Source: Megascapheus bottae (Eukaryota > Chordata > Mammalia > Rodentia > Geomyidae). From it: a stretch of 64,000 nucleotides of DNA. Below, piece by piece: positions 11,800 through 23,559 of this stretch. Each line of letters starts with the position of its first letter. The stretch's first letter is position 1. The stretch lies in NCBI GenBank assembly GCA_024803745.1, contig JANJXV010000187.1:1242501-1306500 (forward strand), read 5' to 3'. A program made the position numbers and the translations under genes. The notes below the pieces were generated by a model. It saw only the letters and a list, made by a program, of their open reading frames with translations, ran no database searches and was not told where the DNA came from.

Positions 11800-11960
11800 T
11801 GGATGGGTCTTACTGTCTAGGAGAGGACCAGGGAGAAGGATGGAGGAGGGGTGGGGTGGGGGAGGGAATCTGATCAAGATGCCTTGCCTGCATACACAGG
11901 TAGGTCAAAATGAATCCCTCTGTACAACTAATTAAAGTTAATTTTAAAGTTAGTGTGTGG
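11800..11960 (+). repeat. LINE-like 3' end with purine tract
   Basis: A purine-rich run ('gagaaggatggaggaggggtggggtggggg') leads to 'aatctgatcaagatgcc', then 'tgaatccctctgtacaac' and 'taattaaagttaa'. The same terminal words recur at 44965-45065, so this is a shared interspersed family, probably an L1 3' UTR. Confidence 0.55.
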
Positions 11961-12266
11961 GGGGGTGGGGGAGAAAGATTGTGTTGAGGTGTTTTCAGTA
12001 GGATGCTGACAGAACTCTGACCCAGAGAAAAGGAAGTTCCTGAGGAATATTAAGTGAATGGTACCCAAGAGTACAGATTGAGGAACATTTAGGAATTTTT
12101 AAAAAATGAGCTGTTGGTAATTAGGCAAGAAATCTCCTCAGGTGGTCGCATGAAATATATTACCCAAACTGAGACACTCAAAAACAAAAGGGAAGGCCAT
12201 GCATCATTCACAGGAACTACCCCAGACACACTGGAACTAAATAATACTATAAGAAAATGAGTTTCA

Positions 12267-12466
12267 GGACTGGGAGCATAGCCTAGTGGTAGAGTGTTCC
12301 CCTAGCAAACACGAAGCCCTGGGTTTGATTCCTCAGTTCCACATATACAGAAAAAGCCAGAAGTGCCTCTGTGGCTCAAGTGGCAGAGCACTAACCTTGA
12401 GCAAAAAGTGTCCAAGGACAGTGTGCAGGCCCTGAGTTCAAGCTCCAGGACTGGTTAAAAAAAAAA
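12267..12466 (+). mobile_element. IDL-Geo dimeric SINE, full length
   Basis: Left monomer 'agcctagtggtagagtgttcccctagc...gggtttgattcc'; right monomer 'gtggctcaagtggcagagcactaaccttgagc' to 'aggactgg' plus an A tail. The flanking 8-bp direct repeat gagtttca lies at 12259-12266 and 12467-12474. It is more diverged than the copies at 34 and 47 kb. Confidence 0.88.
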
Positions 12467-12479
12467 GAGTTTCATGTGT

Positions 12480-13555
12480 ACTGTTTAGGCCATAGGGTGC
12501 AGGCGTACTTTCAGCTCCTATTCCTGGGCCAAAAGCAGACATTACTAATGGATTGTGGCTTCTGTCCCTTTAAACTGGACTGTGGTCTCAAATCCATTCT
12601 CAACAGAGCCTCCCTCTTCTCCCCTACAAATCCATAGGCAGGAGCAGAGGGGAACAGATCTTTGTGGTCATTAACAACATTTATTTCCACTCTGTTCCTT
12701 TCCCCCCCCCCGCCCCTTTTAATCCTCCCATTTTTCTCTCTTTAGAATCTAGAATTCTATATCGCACGTGTTAGATAAGTCTCAGAGTTTGCTTGAAAAT
12801 CTTGTGCTTTTAAAAATGCTTTATGACATTTTATCAATTCACTACCTAGAACAATTAGGTACAAATAACCACCATACTCTGTTTTGTTTTGTTTTCAATT
12901 TAGGCCTGAAAAAGAAATCTTCTAGTAGATTTCCACTGGTTGGAAATTTTAAGGTTGGGATAAGTAAACATGGTCATTTTCTAAGGGAGGAGTCTGGTCT
13001 CAACCTTAGGAAATACATCAGAGAATTCCAACATGCTTGGCTAACAGTTGCTAAACTGAGTGGGCTCAGCCAAGAACAGTGGTCCAGATTTATGAGCACA
13101 TACGAGGCTAACCTTCTTAGGAACACTAATATCTATCATTTGTCCGTTCTGCGAGAAAGGTCAGGGGATGTGGCAAGGACCATTTCAAGGGTCCCTGTGC
13201 CACTTGCATAAGAGACCAATGACCTGCAAACAAGGTCATCTGTTACTAAAATGGAAAGGTGCACTGGGAGCACTAGTCTAATTCCAGAGCAGTGATCTGG
13301 AGCCTGACAACAAATGCGCTGTGGCTTATATCGCTCCCCAATAAAAATGGTATTTGATGTTATCCGAGCTAGTCATTGTAAATTAGTTTATTGCAAATGA
13401 AGATACAATTTCATGTGGAGAGCAGTAAGCTTTCTTTCTCAGACCCAACAGCCTGTGAGTTGAATGCAGTCTTTAAAAATATTTGTATTTGTTCCTTTTT
13501 CATATTTAAGACCTTATTTCAGGTTTCCAGACTTTAGTCTGGAATGATGATGGAT
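12480..13555. other. gene-free; long chance frame and a possible conserved stretch
   Basis: A 147-codon open frame at 12768-13211 has no recognisable domain and no supporting splice sites. The adjoining 13210-13420 stretch is unique and contains 'caaatgcgctgtggcttatatcgctcccc' and A+T-rich words such as 'attgtaaattagtttattgcaaatg', the texture of a regulatory element. Both readings are speculative. Confidence 0.25.
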
Positions 13556-13559
13556 GCTT

Positions 13560-13760
13560 GCATTTTAAACACATAAATAATAAACATTATTATAAAAATA
13601 TAATATATAGTAATATATTTATTTGTATAAACATAAATAATATATTCTATTATATATTTTATATGTAAATATATGTCTAGGAATATAAATATATGTATAA
13701 TTATACATGCATATTACTATATGCAATAGTATGTATTATTATAAGAATTATTGTTACTTT
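13560..13760. repeat. A+T-rich simple sequence
   Basis: About 200 bases of 'aataatatattctattatatattttatatg'-like sequence, over 85 percent A+T by eye. Confidence 0.75.
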
Positions 13761-13764
13761 AGAA

Positions 13765-15055
13765 ACCTGAAAAAGTGTCCATTCATGCAAAGGCACTGGG
13801 GTATATCTCAGCTACACCTGATCATGCTTGTTTAGTATGTTTCCTTCCTTCCCTTGAGGTATTTTAGTTTGCAACTCCTGGTTTAGTTTAATAAGTGAGT
13901 CATGAAGGCATCGACCATGAAATTGAAGACGTAGTCACCCAAGAGTGTATTTTAATTTAAATTTAACATTAGCCAATGCTTCAGGCTAATGATAAACATT
14001 ACCCAACTGCTGCACACACACATACACACCCATACACCAAAGTACCCATACAAGCACACACACAAGCACATGTAGCATCTTTACATGGTGTTCTAGTCAT
14101 TCAACCAAATACCGAGTTGCCAGAAATAGTCAGGGGTCTTAATAACAAAGACTTGACCTCAAAAACAAAAACAAAAGGATTTAACCTTCTCTAAAGGATA
14201 GAGGATGGTTTCCCTGAAAATGGGAAGCACAAAGCAAGCCTGGTAACTGAGTCAAGAAGGAAGCTGGGGAGGTGGCAGAGCTGTTACCCACACCACAGCT
14301 CGGTGAGGCCTGGAAGCCTGAAGCCTTGCCAGGCACATTTCACTGGTTGGGGCTGACTCTCACCTCCTGGTCTTCCTCCAGGCTCCCCTAGAGGCAAGTA
14401 GAAGAGAAGCCTCCTTCCCCACTCAGGCTTGCACATGGCACTGGTGTGGAACTTGTCCAGGGCTCCCAGGAAAGTCTATCTCCAGGACTCAGCCAGCATG
14501 TGAACATTCTGTGCAGCTCAGCCTCTGGGAACAGGAACCTGATTTTCTTCCCCAGGATCTCTGGACCACAGGGAAGGGAGAAGCGCTTTCTATAATCCTG
14601 ACAGAAAAGACAGTGTTTCCATTGCCCCATGCCACACAGGGGCCTAATTAAATCAGCCTGTGTTACAGGGATTGTACCACAGGGCCTCACACTGATCCCC
14701 GCTTCTGTTTCTCAGGCCAAGGGGTTCAGATAATGAACCCGAACTGCTTCTCAATTCATTGCAAATTCCAGAAGGCAGGGGAGGAATTTAAAAAAAAATA
14801 AAAAAAAATTAAGCCAGGGTTGATGTTGCCAGGCTATTAAACCACTCTTCATTAAACAAAGTAACGAGAAGGCAGAGGAAGGGGTTGATTTTCTAGCCCG
14901 GGGAAGTCTTTGTTACAGAGTTCTGACCTTAAGAACTGACAGCAAAAGGTTTTGTTCATGGAGCAACTCAGACAATGTCAGTTGGATAAAGAAGTCTGTT
15001 TGGATTTTTCAAAGTGCTGGAAGAGGAAGGGAGAGTTTAGAACTGGAAATGATGA
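13765..15055. other. gene-free unique DNA
   Basis: It contains a short CA-rich stretch at 14010-14070. Minus-strand frames near 14388-14690 show no domain. The 14800-14900 part ('ggctattaaaccactcttcattaaacaaagtaacgag') is unique and may be conserved. Confidence 0.4.
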
Positions 15056-15061
15056 TGATGA

Positions 15062-15160
15062 TGTTGGATACGGAGATACCTGGTCCTGAGTTCACATCCT
15101 AGCTCTCTCATTCCCAGCTGTGTGACAGTTCTCAGCTTTATCTGTGCTGGGTGATGGATA
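15062..15160 (+). repeat. MIR SINE fragment
   Basis: 'cctggtcctgagttcacatcctagctctctcattcccagctgtgtgac' matches the MIR tRNA-related core ('gggttcgaatcccggctctgccacttactagctgtgtgac'). Confidence 0.65.
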
Positions 15161-15199
15161 TCCAGGGAGTATGCCCACTCCATCAGTCACAGCTGGCTC

Positions 15200-15365
15200 A
15201 GGTATTGGCTTAATGGAAGCCTGTCTGTCTGCCTGCCTGCCTTGCTAGATTTTGAGTCCTATGAGGGGAAAAGATCTCATCTACTTTGTCTACCCGAGAG
15301 TCACTTCTCACCCCCCTCAGTAAATATTGGATGAGCATTTAATGAATTCACGAATAAGCAAAGTA
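15200..15365 (+). repeat. L2-like 3' end
   Basis: 'gctagattttgagtcctatgaggggaaaagatctcatctactttg' followed by 'cagtaaatattggatgagcatttaatgaattc' reproduces the L2 terminal order (onset at 'ttagattgtgagctccttgagggcag', end at 'gtaaatatttgttgaatgaatg'). Confidence 0.6.
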
Positions 15366-16187
15366 AGACGTTTCATTTATCATACCTAGATAATCTTGAC
15401 AACCACCCCAGGAGATGGGGCCTGCACGACTGCACCCTTTCCAAGCATCTCCATTGGAGAACCAATTAGCCAGAAAGGTTAGACCAAAACAATTTTTTTT
15501 TCTTAAATTCACAAGAACAGACTTTTTTTCTGTAATCTTTACCTTGAACCTTTCTCCCAATTCCCCAAGACTTTCTGCCACACATGCAAAGACTTTCTTC
15601 TGAATTTCAAAATCCTCATTCCCATCCCCTTCCCCAGACCCTAGATGATGGAACTAAAGAATCACAAAGAATCAAAATACAGCGTTTGTTCTCATTGAAA
15701 AGTCCTTGTTTGCCTGCAGGTGAAGGCCCATGAAATCATTTCACACAAGACAGACAGGCATGCGATGTTTCCCGTCACACATCTGCATCCCACCTGCTTG
15801 GACCACTCATCTTATATGGTCCAATGTGCAGTAACCATTGAGGCACATCCCCTCTAAAATCAACATTTTTCTTGGTAACCTGATCTGCCTCTTTGCTTTA
15901 TACTTCACATCGCCTCAGAGATTTTATTCTGCCAATGGAAAATGAACGAATGCCATTTCTTTGGATCTACTTTTGTTAGAAAGGAATAGCATATCTCATT
16001 CTGGGAAGACCATTATCAACTGGTATCACAATGCCCACCTTTGTCTCTGCTCTAGAATTTCAGAGATATGAACCTTACAAGTCTATGGATTCATTCTGTT
16101 TTGCCATTTTTGTGGGCAATCCATTAGCCTGTCAGAGGCCAGTGAGCCAAGGACAATTGTAGATCTTTGTTTTCTTTTTCAATTTCC

Positions 16188-16405
16188 TTTTTTTTTCTTG
16201 ATGGTACCACTGGTGGAATTCAGGGCCTCATGCTTCCTGAGCAAGCACTCTGCCATTTGAGCACACAGTAGTCCTTTTCAGTTCACTTGCTTTTAGTTTC
16301 TCAAATAGATTCTTGGGCTTTTACCCAGGCTTTCTTCAGATCACGATCCTCCTACTTCTGCCTCCTGAGTACCTGGGATGACAGATATGGGCTACCATGC
16401 CCAGC
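16188..16405 (-). mobile_element. old B1-ID type dimeric SINE
   Basis: Antisense, with a T-rich start, 'attcagggcctcatgcttcctgagcaagcactctgcc' (ID-like right half) and 'cctcctgagtacctgggatgacagatatgggctaccatgccc' (B1 left half). The right half is a true ID type, unlike the Geo-bearing copies, suggesting an older family. Confidence 0.75.
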
Positions 16406-16409
16406 AATG

Positions 16410-17035
16410 CAAATCATAAGTTTTTAAGATCAAATAGAATAAAGGATGGTTGGCTATCATTGATTTTCTGAGAAATCAATATCCAAATCAACTATCTAAG
16501 TCACCATTTACATTCAAATAGTCTACACAAAGCTACGGTGTTCTTGAGCCCAGTTCCACAGTCAGGTTAGAAACCTATGGGTTGGAATAACTACTATAAA
16601 TCGGACTTTTCCAAATATAAGTGATTGTCTTTTAGACCACATGGAATGCTTACAGAAATTGTGAATTCCAAGGCTTACCTCCTAGAGAGTTTAATAACAC
16701 AGGGGACCCCCAGAATGTATAGCCCTGATCCATACCCTGCTTCTGCAGGAAGGGGCTTCAAGTAACTTCATGAGCTCATTGCACGCCCTCCAGTGCGACA
16801 CTCAAGTGCTCTCAGGCTTAATTTCCTCATCTGAACACCAGGTACGAAAACACCCAGGCAATGTCACGAAATGCTGCCAAGTTAATCTGTGCGGAGGTGG
16901 TTGGCAATTCTATCAAGTGCTCTATACAGGTATAAAGTATTCCAGTTTTCAGCTCACTTGGTTGTAATGTTTTTTATTTTTGCTTATTGGGGACCAGTTT
17001 CAGGTGATTTGCAAGGTCCACTGTATAAAGGAAAT
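16410..17035. other. gene-free, possible MIR at 16735-16860
   Basis: 'ctcaagtgctctcaggcttaatttcctcatctgaac' resembles the MIR sense core ('cctcagtttcctcatctgtaaaa'). The remainder is unique. Confidence 0.35.
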
Positions 17036-17051
17036 ATAAAAAGCAAATTTG

Positions 17052-17241
17052 GGCTGGGAGTTTGGCCTACTGGTAGAGTGTTTGCTTTGCATGCACAGAG
17101 ACCCAGGTTCGATTCCTTGGTACCACATACATAGAAAAAAGCCGGAAGTGGTGCTGAAGCTCAAGTGGTAGAGCTCTAGCCTTGAGAAAGTCCAAGGACA
17201 GTGCTCAGGCCCTGAGCTCAAGCCCAGGACTGGTTTAAAAA
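17052..17241 (+). mobile_element. IDL-Geo dimeric SINE, full length
   Basis: Both monomers are intact, from 'gggctgggagtttggcc' to 'ccaggactggtttaaaa'. The duplication aaaagcaaatttg flanks it at 17039-17051 and 17242-17254. The left monomer uses the 'ctggtagagtg' form. Confidence 0.92.
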
Positions 17242-17325
17242 AAAAGCAAATTTGATGATGATGCCAAGCTGATAGCCATGGGGGTTCTAAACTGCATGGG
17301 TTCTGTGGGTGTGTCGAAAACTTAA

Positions 17326-17525
17326 GGAGTAATGGCTATAATCCTAGAGGCCATTCTGGAGGCTAGAATATGAGAAAAGTCTATGGGAGACTCTTATCTC
17401 CAATTCACTACCAAAAGCAACAACAAAAGAAACAGAAATGGAGCTGTGGTTCAAGTGGTGAAGCTCTAGAGTTTCTGCAAAGAAGCTCAGGTATAGCACC
17501 CAGCCCTAAGTTCAAAACGAAAACA
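17326..17525 (+). mobile_element. degraded B1-like/Geo SINE
   Basis: 'gactcttatctccaattcac' and 'gtggttcaagtggtgaagctctagag' to 'cccagccctaagttcaaaac' are clear. The left half is diverged ('taatggctataatcctagaggcc'). It abuts the next copy head to tail. Confidence 0.7.
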
Positions 17526-17526
17526 A

Positions 17527-17760
17527 AGCCCAGCATGGTGGCTCATGCCTGTAATCCTAGCTACTCAGGAGGCTGAGATCTGAGGATCAAGGTTCAAAGC
17601 CAGCCCCAGCACAAAAGGACCTGAGACTCTTATCTCCAATTAACCTCTAGAAAACAGGAAGTGGGGCTTGGCTCAAGGGTCGGGTGGTAGCCTTGAGCCG
17701 AAGAGCTCAGGGACAGCACCCAGGCTGAGTTCAAGCCCTATGACCCACAAAAAAAAAAGA
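17527..17760 (+). mobile_element. B1-like/Geo dimeric SINE
   Basis: A full left half, 'ggctcatgcctgtaatcctagctactcagg...ttcaaagccagcc', is followed by 'cttatctccaattaacc' and a right half ending 'gagttcaagccctatgacc' plus an A tail. The previous SINE provided an A-rich insertion site. Confidence 0.88.
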
Positions 17761-18198
17761 CAATTCTAGCCCAAAGTCAATGGCAAATAGTGGTAACATG
17801 TCCAACTCTTAAGTAAAAGGTGACAGCTTTGGAAAAGCTACTGAAGATTCAAAACCACTACTGTGTATGCACACTCCCCCACCTCTCCTTCCATTGTCCC
17901 AGGATTAAATATTCATTGCCTTTCTCTGTGCAAACAGAGACAGAGCCTAAGACACACATCATAAAAAATGCAATGTAAAGTTTCTCCCTAATTTCAGTTT
18001 CTGTATTAGAAATGCATTTTTGAATGACCTTCCCACTGCTGGGGTCGAACACCTAATCTTCCCTGCCCGGGTGAGTGTTATTCTGGGGAAACGTGTGTGT
18101 GTATGGAAGACCAAGAGATCAAGGACAAATCCCCATCAGCTGTCTGGCAATCCTCACCCCATCAACACACACAGTGTTCAACATATGTTCAGGAAGTC

Positions 18199-18384
18199 AG
18201 GCGCTGGTAGCTCATACCTGTAATCCTAGCTACTCAGAAGGCTGAGATCTGAGGATCATGGTTCAAAGCCAGCCTGGGCAGGAAAAGTCCAGGAGACTTT
18301 TATCTCCAATCCATCACCAGAAAAACAGAAGCGACACTGTGACTCAAAGCAGTAGAACACTAGCCTGCAGAAAAAGATGAAGGC
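18199..18384 (+). mobile_element. B1-like/Geo SINE, 3' truncated
   Basis: The left half is complete ('tagctcatacctgtaatcctagctactcagaaggctgag'). The right half stops shortly after 'gtagaacactagcctgcag'. Confidence 0.82.
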
Positions 18385-18579
18385 CCACAACCAGCGTGAG
18401 CCACTGGCACTCTGTTTCCACTGCTCTTTTGAAGGCAGGGATATTTACATTAACATATTGTATATGATTCCTATGAAACTCCAAATACGCGTGAAAGAAA
18501 ATACAACAGCACTCACCAAGTTCTACTACGTTTTCTTCCGACTAACTCCTGTTTACAAACGTTGAAGGCTCTGGTGTAG

Positions 18580-19450
18580 CTCAGGAAACCTTTTCAAAGC
18601 TCCAGCAGTTAATTATAGCTGACTCTGGGGCTGGGAAAGCCGACTACACTACACTCTGAGATCAATGGCTCTGGCTAGACTGGGAGGGGAGAAATGCCAC
18701 TCAGATGGTAATCACTGAATGCTTCTCAAACCCAGGGAAGCAAGGCAGGGCCTCACTCCCATAATCCTCTGCACCAGCTCTTCCACACAGGTCAATGCAA
18801 AAGCAGCCTGCACTCCCCAAGCAAAACCTGCCACAGCTCTCCAGAGAAACAAACGACATTCCCATACAGAACGTATTATGTGTATATATTACTACTTACG
18901 CTATCATAATACATGCAAATGTAAAGAATATAACGTAGAATATCCAAACATACAATGAAGTGCATCACTGATTGTTGAGCCCTCCAGCTGGGCCCATAGC
19001 CTGTGCTGCAACTACAGAACTTGAGCGGGCAGATGTCTCTATTGGTATATTGGCTTACATTACTGTGGATGCGCACTCAAGAGTGAGACTTATTTACTTG
19101 GGCTTTCCCCCCCCCCATTCTGTCAATTAGAAAGGGCAAGCCCTGGTTTGCCACCTTCTCCACCATTGTAACTGCTTTGCTTACTATACGGAAGTCCTCA
19201 GGTAATTCTTGCCAAGTGGATGGATGCTGGCAAAAGACTTAGAGAAACCATCTGCCAAGAATTAATAGAGGTTACTCTGCAGAGAGATTAGGAGATGACT
19301 TTTAAATACACTGCTGTTACCCTTTTTAATTTTAATATTTTTGGAGCCAACTTCTGCGGAAACTATTTTTCTAATGAAGAAGAAAATGAAATGAATGTAG
19401 CTTGGGACCCAAGTGATCCCAAACATGAATAGTAGCTAAGAAGTTTAGCC
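18580..19450. other. gene-free unique DNA
   Basis: No repeats or exons recognised. A poly-C run lies at 19108-19116. Confidence 0.5.
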
Positions 19451-19456
19451 TTCAAA

Positions 19457-19578
19457 AGCCAGGCACGTGCCTGTCATCCTAGTCACTCAGGAGGCTGAGA
19501 CCTGAGGATCACAGTCCAAAGCCAGCCTGGACAGAAAAGTCCATGAGACTCGAATCTCTGCTTAATCAACAAAGCTCA
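19457..19578 (+). mobile_element. B1-like SINE left half
   Basis: 'cacgtgcctgtcatcctagtcactcaggaggctgagacctgagg' to 'gactcgaatctctgcttaatc'. The right monomer is absent. Confidence 0.78.
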
Positions 19579-19599
19579 TTGGTGGGTGAGAAGAATGCA

Positions 19600-20440
19600 C
19601 AGCACTGACACCCATGGAGGGACGGTGTAAGTAGATCAGGCCTCTGCCGCCAGGGGGCGTCTCCTCCATCTAGAGCTGCATGGCCAGCTGGTGAACAGGA
19701 GGGGAAGGCTGTCCTTTGAGATGCTATCTGTAATGCAGCCAGGTGGCAGATAGCTTGGTGCAACGCAAGCCTGGCATTTAATAAACCAGAAGTGTCGTTT
19801 TACTACTGAACCCTCTCCTTTATACTAAGAAGATAATGAAGACACTATCTGGCATTTCTTGGGGCATCTGGAAGAGTTAAAGAAGTGAAGAGCTTGCTTT
19901 GCTCTGGAGAGGAGGAAGATAAATCTTTACACGCGGAGGAAAAGCCTGTATAAAAAATGGATCTTCTTTGGTATTGGAGGAGAGGAGGGAGCTATAATTT
20001 GTTTGTAAAGGGCACTTCGAAGTTTTACTTCAGCAATTTTATTACAAATTAACAAGACAACCCTCATAAGCATAAAATAACAACCATAAAGATAGAGGTG
20101 GGATTTTTTTTAAAGCTTTTATCTCAACCAGTAGGAATGCTGTTATAAAAGATGGATATGTAAAATAAGGCAGAGGATAGTTTTGGATAAGAGGGTGAAC
20201 TAGAATGCCCTGCACGTCACAGACACAGGATACTAGGAATGGAAGTTTGGGGGATTAATTGAAGAAGAGTTCTCCAGAGATATAAAGAGAGGCAGAGAAA
20301 GTGAATTCCTGAGAAAAATGATAATCAGGGTGATGTTCCCCCCAGTGCCAGGAATTGTTTGATGAATCGGTGGCATTTTGATATCTAATATTTCATTTCA
20401 AGTGATTGCTTATCATGGTTCATGCTGTAATTTCCTGCCA
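19600..20440. other. gene-free unique DNA
   Basis: No recognisable exon or repeat. It is A+G-rich towards its 3' end. Confidence 0.5.
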
Positions 20441-20445
20441 TTAGC

Positions 20446-20661
20446 CAAAGCAAGAAGGGGAGGGGGGAGAGGGGGAGGGAGGGAGAGGGAGGAGGAGAAG
20501 GAAGGGGAGAGGAAGGGGGAGAGGGAGAGGGGGAGAGAGGTGGAGGGAGAGGGGGAGAGAGGTGGAGGGAGGGAGGGAGGGAGGGGAGAGGGAGGGGGAG
20601 AGGGGGAGAGAGAGGGAGAGAGAGAGAGAGGAAGAGAGAGAGAGAGGAAGAGAGAGAGAGT
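20446..20661 (+). repeat. polypurine (GGGAGA)n tract
   Basis: About 215 bases are purine on the plus strand except for two T bases. The unit gggagagggggagagaggtgga (22 bp, split here as gggagagggg + gagagaggtgga) occurs twice in tandem at 20523-20566. The long frames read across it on both strands are low-complexity artefacts. Confidence 0.95.
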
Positions 20662-20669
20662 CTCCATTT

Positions 20670-21545
20670 AAACAAGTCACACCATGAGGACTAAACCTGT
20701 CATTCTTAAGCATAAGAGAATCTTCAAGAGACTACTTTTCTAGTTAATATAGCTAATTCGAACTAGTACCGAGGCTTTCCTATGTATTAGGAAAACTATG
20801 GAAACTTGTATTTTCAGACTTTGCTCTTTATTTTCCCGGAATTGACAAGTTTTTCAGATCAAATTCTCTTTAAATCCAAAAGCAGACCCTTTTCATAGAA
20901 ACAAAGAATTTAGTTAATATATAGATTTTATTTCCACACACAATAAAAAGAAGTTGCCGCTGTGGCATTATTTTAAGAAAAGCTGTGAGAGTTGAGAAGC
21001 AACAAGTGATAACTCCCCAGAGGTAGAAACTCAACACAAGACAGGACCAGAGCAAAGAATCCCTGTAGACACCGGACGAGGTATCAGACTTTTTTTTCTC
21101 CCCCCTTGGATCAGAGCTCAATGCTTCCATTTAAAATGTTCACCAATTCAATGCATATTTAAGGCTGCATGGTGTAATGTGTACACACAATGGAATGGCT
21201 ACCGTGGCCCAGCCATCCTTCATCTCATGTAGCTTGTGTCTATGGCAAAACACCTCAAATCTATACTCGCAAAAATAAGTCTGTACATTGTAGATGAACA
21301 GGAAAACGAGGAAACAGCTCAAAAGTCAGGAAACAAAGGGGAGCTGGCAAGGATTCCCAGAGGAAGTGACATTTGAAGGATGAGGAAGATGGTCTCACCA
21401 CACTGGTGGAAGCAGCTACCTGAAAGTACAGGGGACATATGAGTCTGGGTGGGGAAACCAAGAAATGTTTGGTATTATCAGAGTTGATGAAGGTTATGGA
21501 GAAGTAACAGGATCTGACTTTGAAAAGTAGTCAGAGGTCTCTGGT
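20670..21545. other. gene-free unique DNA
   Basis: No recognisable repeat or exon. Minus-strand frames at 20870-21461 lack known domains. Confidence 0.45.
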
Positions 21546-21561
21546 CTGTATTGATAGGAAC

Positions 21562-21794
21562 CTTTTTGTTGTTTCTTGTCATTTGTGGGGCTTGAACTCG
21601 AGGCCTGACCGTCTTTTGCACAAGGCTAATGATCTACTACTTTGAGCCACAGCTCTACTTCTGGTTTGTGAGTGGTTCACTAAGGATGAGAGTTTTACTG
21701 GGACTTTTCTGCCACGGCTAGCTTCAAATTGCAATCCTCAGATTTCAGTCTCCCGAGTAGCTAGGATTACAGATGTGAGCCACTGGCACCCAGT
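21562..21794 (-). mobile_element. B1-like/Geo dimeric SINE
   Basis: Antisense. 'ggggcttgaactcgaggcc...cacaaggctaatgatc...tgagccacagctc' is the right half. 'cccgagtagctaggattacagatgtgagccactggcacc' is the left half. Flanks ttgataggaac (21551-21561) and ttgatatgaac (21795-21805) form an 11-bp duplication with one mismatch. Confidence 0.88.
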
Positions 21795-21799
21795 TTGAT

Positions 21800-22415
21800 A
21801 TGAACTTCAAAAGATCCATTCAGTGTAGAGAAGGAAAACTGGAGATTATGTAAGGATGCAAAAGACTCCTATTTCTAATAGACACTCTACCACTAACTTA
21901 AGCAATCCACTTTCCCAGCCTTCAGAACCTTCAAGGAAAGCCTGGGGAGATGTGTTTCTGTCCTCTGAACACTGTGTAAAAACACAAGTGGGAATGAGGA
22001 GGCGGGAAATGGCATATCTAAGAATGAGCTAGGATAAACCTACCGAAGGGGAGCACTCCACTAAAAGTGCTCAGAACAAATGCATGGGATGCAGAAAGCC
22101 CTCTGAGTCACCAAGTTCCGTGGGCAAAGCATGCTGCCACCCAGAAATCTGGAAGAAACCTCCATGGTGTTTTTCATGGCAGTGACATGATTTTCTATTT
22201 CCTTCCACCACATACAAAGGCTCCAGGTCATCCTCATTCTTGCAAATACAATGGTCTTCTGATGTCAGCAGGCTGGCAGCTTTGAGCCTTGATCTTGATA
22301 GCTTTGATGTTTTTCACTTCCCTCATGACTGGTAACTGGAAACCTTTTTTTCCCCCCCTCTTGAATGAATAAACACATTGGTCATTTCTAGATGCTCCTT
22401 GGAGAAACTCTATGC
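21800..22415. other. gene-free DNA
   Basis: A weak MIR-like trace occurs at 21870-21930 ('ctctaccactaacttaagcaatccactttcccagcc'). No exon is visible. Confidence 0.4.
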
Positions 22416-22419
22416 AGAG

Positions 22420-22738
22420 TCTCTGGCCTGTTTTCTAATGGACTTGTTAACACTGCATTGGTAATTGGACTGTAGGAGCTCTTCGTGTATTTCAGAAAAT
22501 AGGCCTTTGTTTTTTTCTTTCCACAGGCATCCCAAGGGCTGGCAGACATTTTCTCACACGTTTGCAAGTTTCCATTTTGTCAGTGACGTATTTCTTTTTG
22601 CCGCACAGAAGCTCTTAAGTTCGATGCAGTCTCATCTGTCTACTTTTGCTTTTCCTCCAGATGTTGCTGAAGTTAATTCCGTGACTTCTCTGTCAAGACC
22701 GCGTCTGGTGAGGCTTTGACTTTTTGTTCCAAAAGTTT
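22420..22738 (-). repeat. ancient L1 ORF2 fragment, antisense
   Basis: 'gtaggagctcttcgtgtatttcagaaaataggcctttg', 'tttgccgcacagaagctcttaagttcgatgcagtctc' and 'tacttttgcttttcctccag' follow the well-known antisense L1 text around 'tgctgtgcagaagctctttagtttaattag'. All reading frames are broken. It is much older than the L1 copies at 28, 52 and 54 kb. Confidence 0.75.
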
Positions 22739-22739
22739 T

Positions 22740-23310
22740 ACCCACAAGAAAAAAACATTTGAAATCACCGCCTTGAGTGATTAGTACACCAAAATCTCGA
22801 GAACAATTAGCATTCCCAAAATGCTGCTCGTATGTGAATGGCTTTCACTGGCATCAGAATGACCAAATTAGATCAATTAATTCTATCATTTAATTAATTA
22901 CATGTCCCAGGGCTATCTTAAAGGCCTCAGATAACAACTGAAAAGAAACCCCAAACAGTTGCTTTGATATCAAGTAGTTACATCCCTAAGTCTTACTTAA
23001 TAAGGAATAGCCCAATTGAAAACAAGAGGGCATTATTATTTTATCAGCACTCTGAAACAAATGCACTAAATGGTTTGTTACCAATCTGCAAGTTATCTTT
23101 ATACCATCCAGACGAGGTAGTTCAAATCCTACGTGATTTGCATGTAAGCCCTTCTGGTCACCACACAATCAAACTGAATAATGTCACTCATCTTCAGGTA
23201 AAATGGTGTTTATAATGTCCTGAGAGACTATAGGGACCGCCAGTAGTCCTCTTTTCCTTCTCTCACATGAAAATATAGCATTTGAAATTTGAAAGATAGA
23301 AAACAAAACC
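22740..23310. other. gene-free; possible conserved non-coding stretch
   Basis: 22850-23215 is unique and rich in homeodomain-type AATTA words ('gatcaattaattctatcatttaattaattac'). An 83-codon plus-strand frame at 22964-23215 runs across a donor-like 'cttcag|gtaaaat', but it has no recognisable domain and weak coding character. Confidence 0.3.
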
Positions 23311-23317
23311 CAGACTT

Positions 23318-23558
23318 CATAGGTGCCAATTCTGGGCCTTGAACTCAGTGCCTAGGTGCTGCCCCTGAGTGTTTTGCTCAAGGCTAGTACTGTACCACTT
23401 GAGTCACAGCTCCACTTCCAGCTTTTTTGGGAGTGGTTTCTTTAGAGATAAGAGACTTATGGACTTTACTGGCCAGGCTGGCTTCAAACGGAGGGATTCT
23501 CAGATCTCAGCCTCCTGAGTATCTAGGATTCCAGGTGTGAGTGATTGATGCCCAGCTA
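23318..23558 (-). mobile_element. B1-like/Geo dimeric SINE
   Basis: Antisense. 'gggccttgaactcagtgcc...gctcaaggctagtactgtaccacttgagtcacagctcc' and 'cctcctgagtatctaggattccaggtgtgag' identify both halves. Confidence 0.87.
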
Positions 23559-23559
23559 A

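Noticed and set aside
12768..13211. 147-residue plus-strand frame
   Set aside because: No recognisable domain, A+T-rich codon use, and no acceptor or donor at sensible positions; probably chance.
20378..20713. Open frames of up to 97 residues on both strands
   Set aside because: They lie across a polypurine tract and encode only Gly/Glu/Arg or Ser/Leu/Pro runs.
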